Shown here one piece after another: positions 63,107 to 64,000 of a stretch of DNA of 64,000 nt. Every line of letters starts with the position of its first letter. The first letter of the stretch is position 1. The notes under the pieces were generated by a model that saw only the letters and a list, made by a program, of their open reading frames with translations, searched no databases and had not been told where the DNA came from. Origin of the DNA: a bacterium (lineage in GTDB: Bacteria; Armatimonadota; Fimbriimonadia; Fimbriimonadales; Fimbriimonadaceae); contig JAIXUN010000003.1 of the NCBI GenBank assembly GCA_027483535.1, positions 186,001 to 250,000 of the forward strand, given 5' to 3'. The position numbers and the translations under genes were made by a program.

Positions 63107-63793
63107 ATGATCCTTGCCGGACTTGGCATCGCGCTTGCCTTGCACCAAACCCCCACCTACGATGTTCAAACGGTGCGGGGGTGGCAGCTCAAAATCAATC
63201 GAGAGCTCACCGAAAAGATGCCGAAGGAAACCAAGAAGGCCATCGAACTCTTGGAAAAGCAGCTAAAAGAAGTGGAGCAGGTGGTGCCCAGGGCGGCGGT
63301 GACCAAACTCAAGCAAGTGACGCTATGGTTCTCGCCGGAATACCCTGGATCGGTCGCGGGGGCGGCGTATCACCCGAGCGTGGAATGGCTCAAGCAGAAC
63401 AACCGCAATCCAGACATGGCGAAGAGTGTGGAGTTCACCAACATCCGAATCTTCGAGGCCGAGACTCGGCGAATGCCGAACTTTGCCCTGCACGAACTCG
63501 CCCATGCGTATCACGATCGATTCCTTCCGGACGGGTTCGGTAACAAAGAGATCGCGGCTCGGTACGAGGTTGCCAAGGCGTCCGGCGCGTACGACAAGGT
63601 CGATCGAAGAGATTCAGAAGGCAGAGTCACGAAAGACAAGGCGTACGCCATGAACAACCCCATGGAGTACTTCGCCGAGACCAGCGAAGCGTTCTTCTCC
63701 ACAAACGATTTCTATCCGTTTGTGAAATCGGAGCTGAAGTACCACGACCCGAACATGCACTCGCTACTCGGGAAGTTGTGGGGCAAAAGCTAA
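63107..63793 (+). CDS. HELAH zinc-metallopeptidase-like exported protein
   Basis: This 228-residue protein has a short hydrophobic N-terminus (MILAGLGIALALHQ). The zincin motif HELAHAYHD and a downstream Glu region (NPMEYFAETSEAFF) resemble the lethal-factor (ATLF)-like metallopeptidase fold, with a tyrosine-containing segment (DFYPFVKSELKYHDPNMHSL). It is probably periplasmic or secreted; substrate unknown. It is flanked by two PEP-CTERM genes on the other strand. Confidence 0.82.
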   Translation: MILAGLGIALALHQTPTYDVQTVRGWQLKINRELTEKMPKETKKAIELLEKQLKEVEQVVPRAAVTKLKQVTLWFSPEYPGSVAGAAYHPSVEWLKQNNRNPDMAKSVEFTNIRIFEAETRRMPNFALHELAHAYHDRFLPDGFGNKEIAARYEVAKASGAYDKVDRRDSEGRVTKDKAYAMNNPMEYFAETSEAFFSTNDFYPFVKSELKYHDPNMHSLLGKLWGKS

Positions 63794-63810
63794 GTTCTGC
63801 CCCACAACTT
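63773..63810. terminator. 13-bp hairpin spanning the metalloprotein stop codon
   Basis: AAGTTGTGGGGCA (63773-63785) and TGCCCCACAACTT (63798-63810) pair perfectly around a 12-nt loop that contains the TAA stop. It lies between convergent genes and could terminate both, but has no T-run. The 5' arm is inside the coding region. Confidence 0.6.
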
Positions 63811-63821
63811 CAAATGGGCGA

Positions 63822-64000
63822 TTAGCCCTTTCGGCGACGCTTCAGCAGCGCCAAGGCACCTGCGCCGAGAGCCATGAACGTAGCGGGTTCCGGAACGGCC
63901 TGCACCTGAACTTCGGTGAGAAGAAAATTACCGTTGGAGTAATGTCCTGGGCCGCCGGTTGGTAAAGAGCTATCGTTCATCACTTCAAGCCGAAGACCCG
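63822..64000 (-). CDS. PEP-CTERM sorting domain protein, N-terminus beyond window
   Basis: Only the last 59 codons are visible. They end FLLTEVQVQAVPEPATFMAL, then a hydrophobic stretch (GAGALALL) and KRRRKG stop, a complete PEP-CTERM signal. The body lies beyond base 64000, so nothing else can be said. Confidence 0.88.
   Translation of the reverse strand, partial: GLRLEVMNDSSLPTGGPGHYSNGNFLLTEVQVQAVPEPATFMALGAGALALLKRRRKG

Overview
The window comes from a diderm, flagellated, rod-shaped bacterium with moderately high GC content. Outer-membrane markers are the L- and P-ring proteins FlgH and FlgI, a TamB-like protein and a Wza-like SLBB export protein. A remA-mreB-mreC-mreD cluster supports rod shape. 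Four PEP-CTERM proteins (three complete, one cut by the window edge) imply an exosortase sorting system elsewhere in the genome. I suspect Armatimonadota (Fimbriimonadia-like), from the gene mix, the heavy CGA arginine use and the many PEP-CTERM proteins, but no 16S or other decisive marker is present.

Layout. 1-7.1 kb is a minus-strand flagellar rod/ring/hook operon, flgF-flgG-flgA-flgH-flgI-rod-binding protein-flgN-flgK, with flgK running off the left edge. fabH diverges from it. A CPA1-type antiporter, two tandem paralogous exported proteins of unknown function and a small ribbon-helix-helix/MazF-PemK toxin-antitoxin pair follow (8.6-14.7 kb). 14.8-19.7 kb is a housekeeping run: accB-like, prepilin-like, accC, nusB, folD, aldo/keto reductase. 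The accB-like gene lacks the biotin-accepting lysine. 19.7-28.1 kb has two PEP-CTERM proteins, a histidine-rich polytopic membrane protein, ruvB, and a DgcN-like/DgcA-like pair probably acting on D-glutamate, broken up by two 1.1-1.2 kb repeat islands.

28.3-37.7 kb has a 1186-residue PAS-GGDEF-EAL protein, an ASCH-like protein, an AT-rich gene for a membrane-anchored pentapeptide-repeat protein, an alpha/beta hydrolase and acetyl-CoA synthetase. 37.8-44.4 kb has a Gly-rich membrane protein, remA-mreBCD, glutamate dehydrogenase, a LacI regulator and a TIM-barrel sugar isomerase. 44.5-56.9 kb is minus strand: TamB-like protein, lipA, a small exported protein, a STAND ATPase with TPR-like repeats, and the SLBB protein. 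A tRNA-Leu(GAG) follows, then a sugar ABC importer (binding protein and two permeases, no ATPase here), uridine kinase, a third large repeat island, PEP-CTERM proteins and an HELAH metalloprotein.

The most unusual content is the set of intergenic repeat islands (8.3-8.5, 21.8-22.85, 25.9-27.05 and 61.2-62.3 kb). They are mosaics of at least four palindromic families. Stem sequences are swapped or covary while pairing is kept, and one family recurs as inverted pairs around unrelated 76-103 bp cores. Other points worth a second look are the lysine-less AccB, a terminator-like hairpin that contains the remA ribosome-binding site, and several starts with a -10-like box 5-7 nt upstream and no Shine-Dalgarno sequence, suggesting leaderless transcripts.
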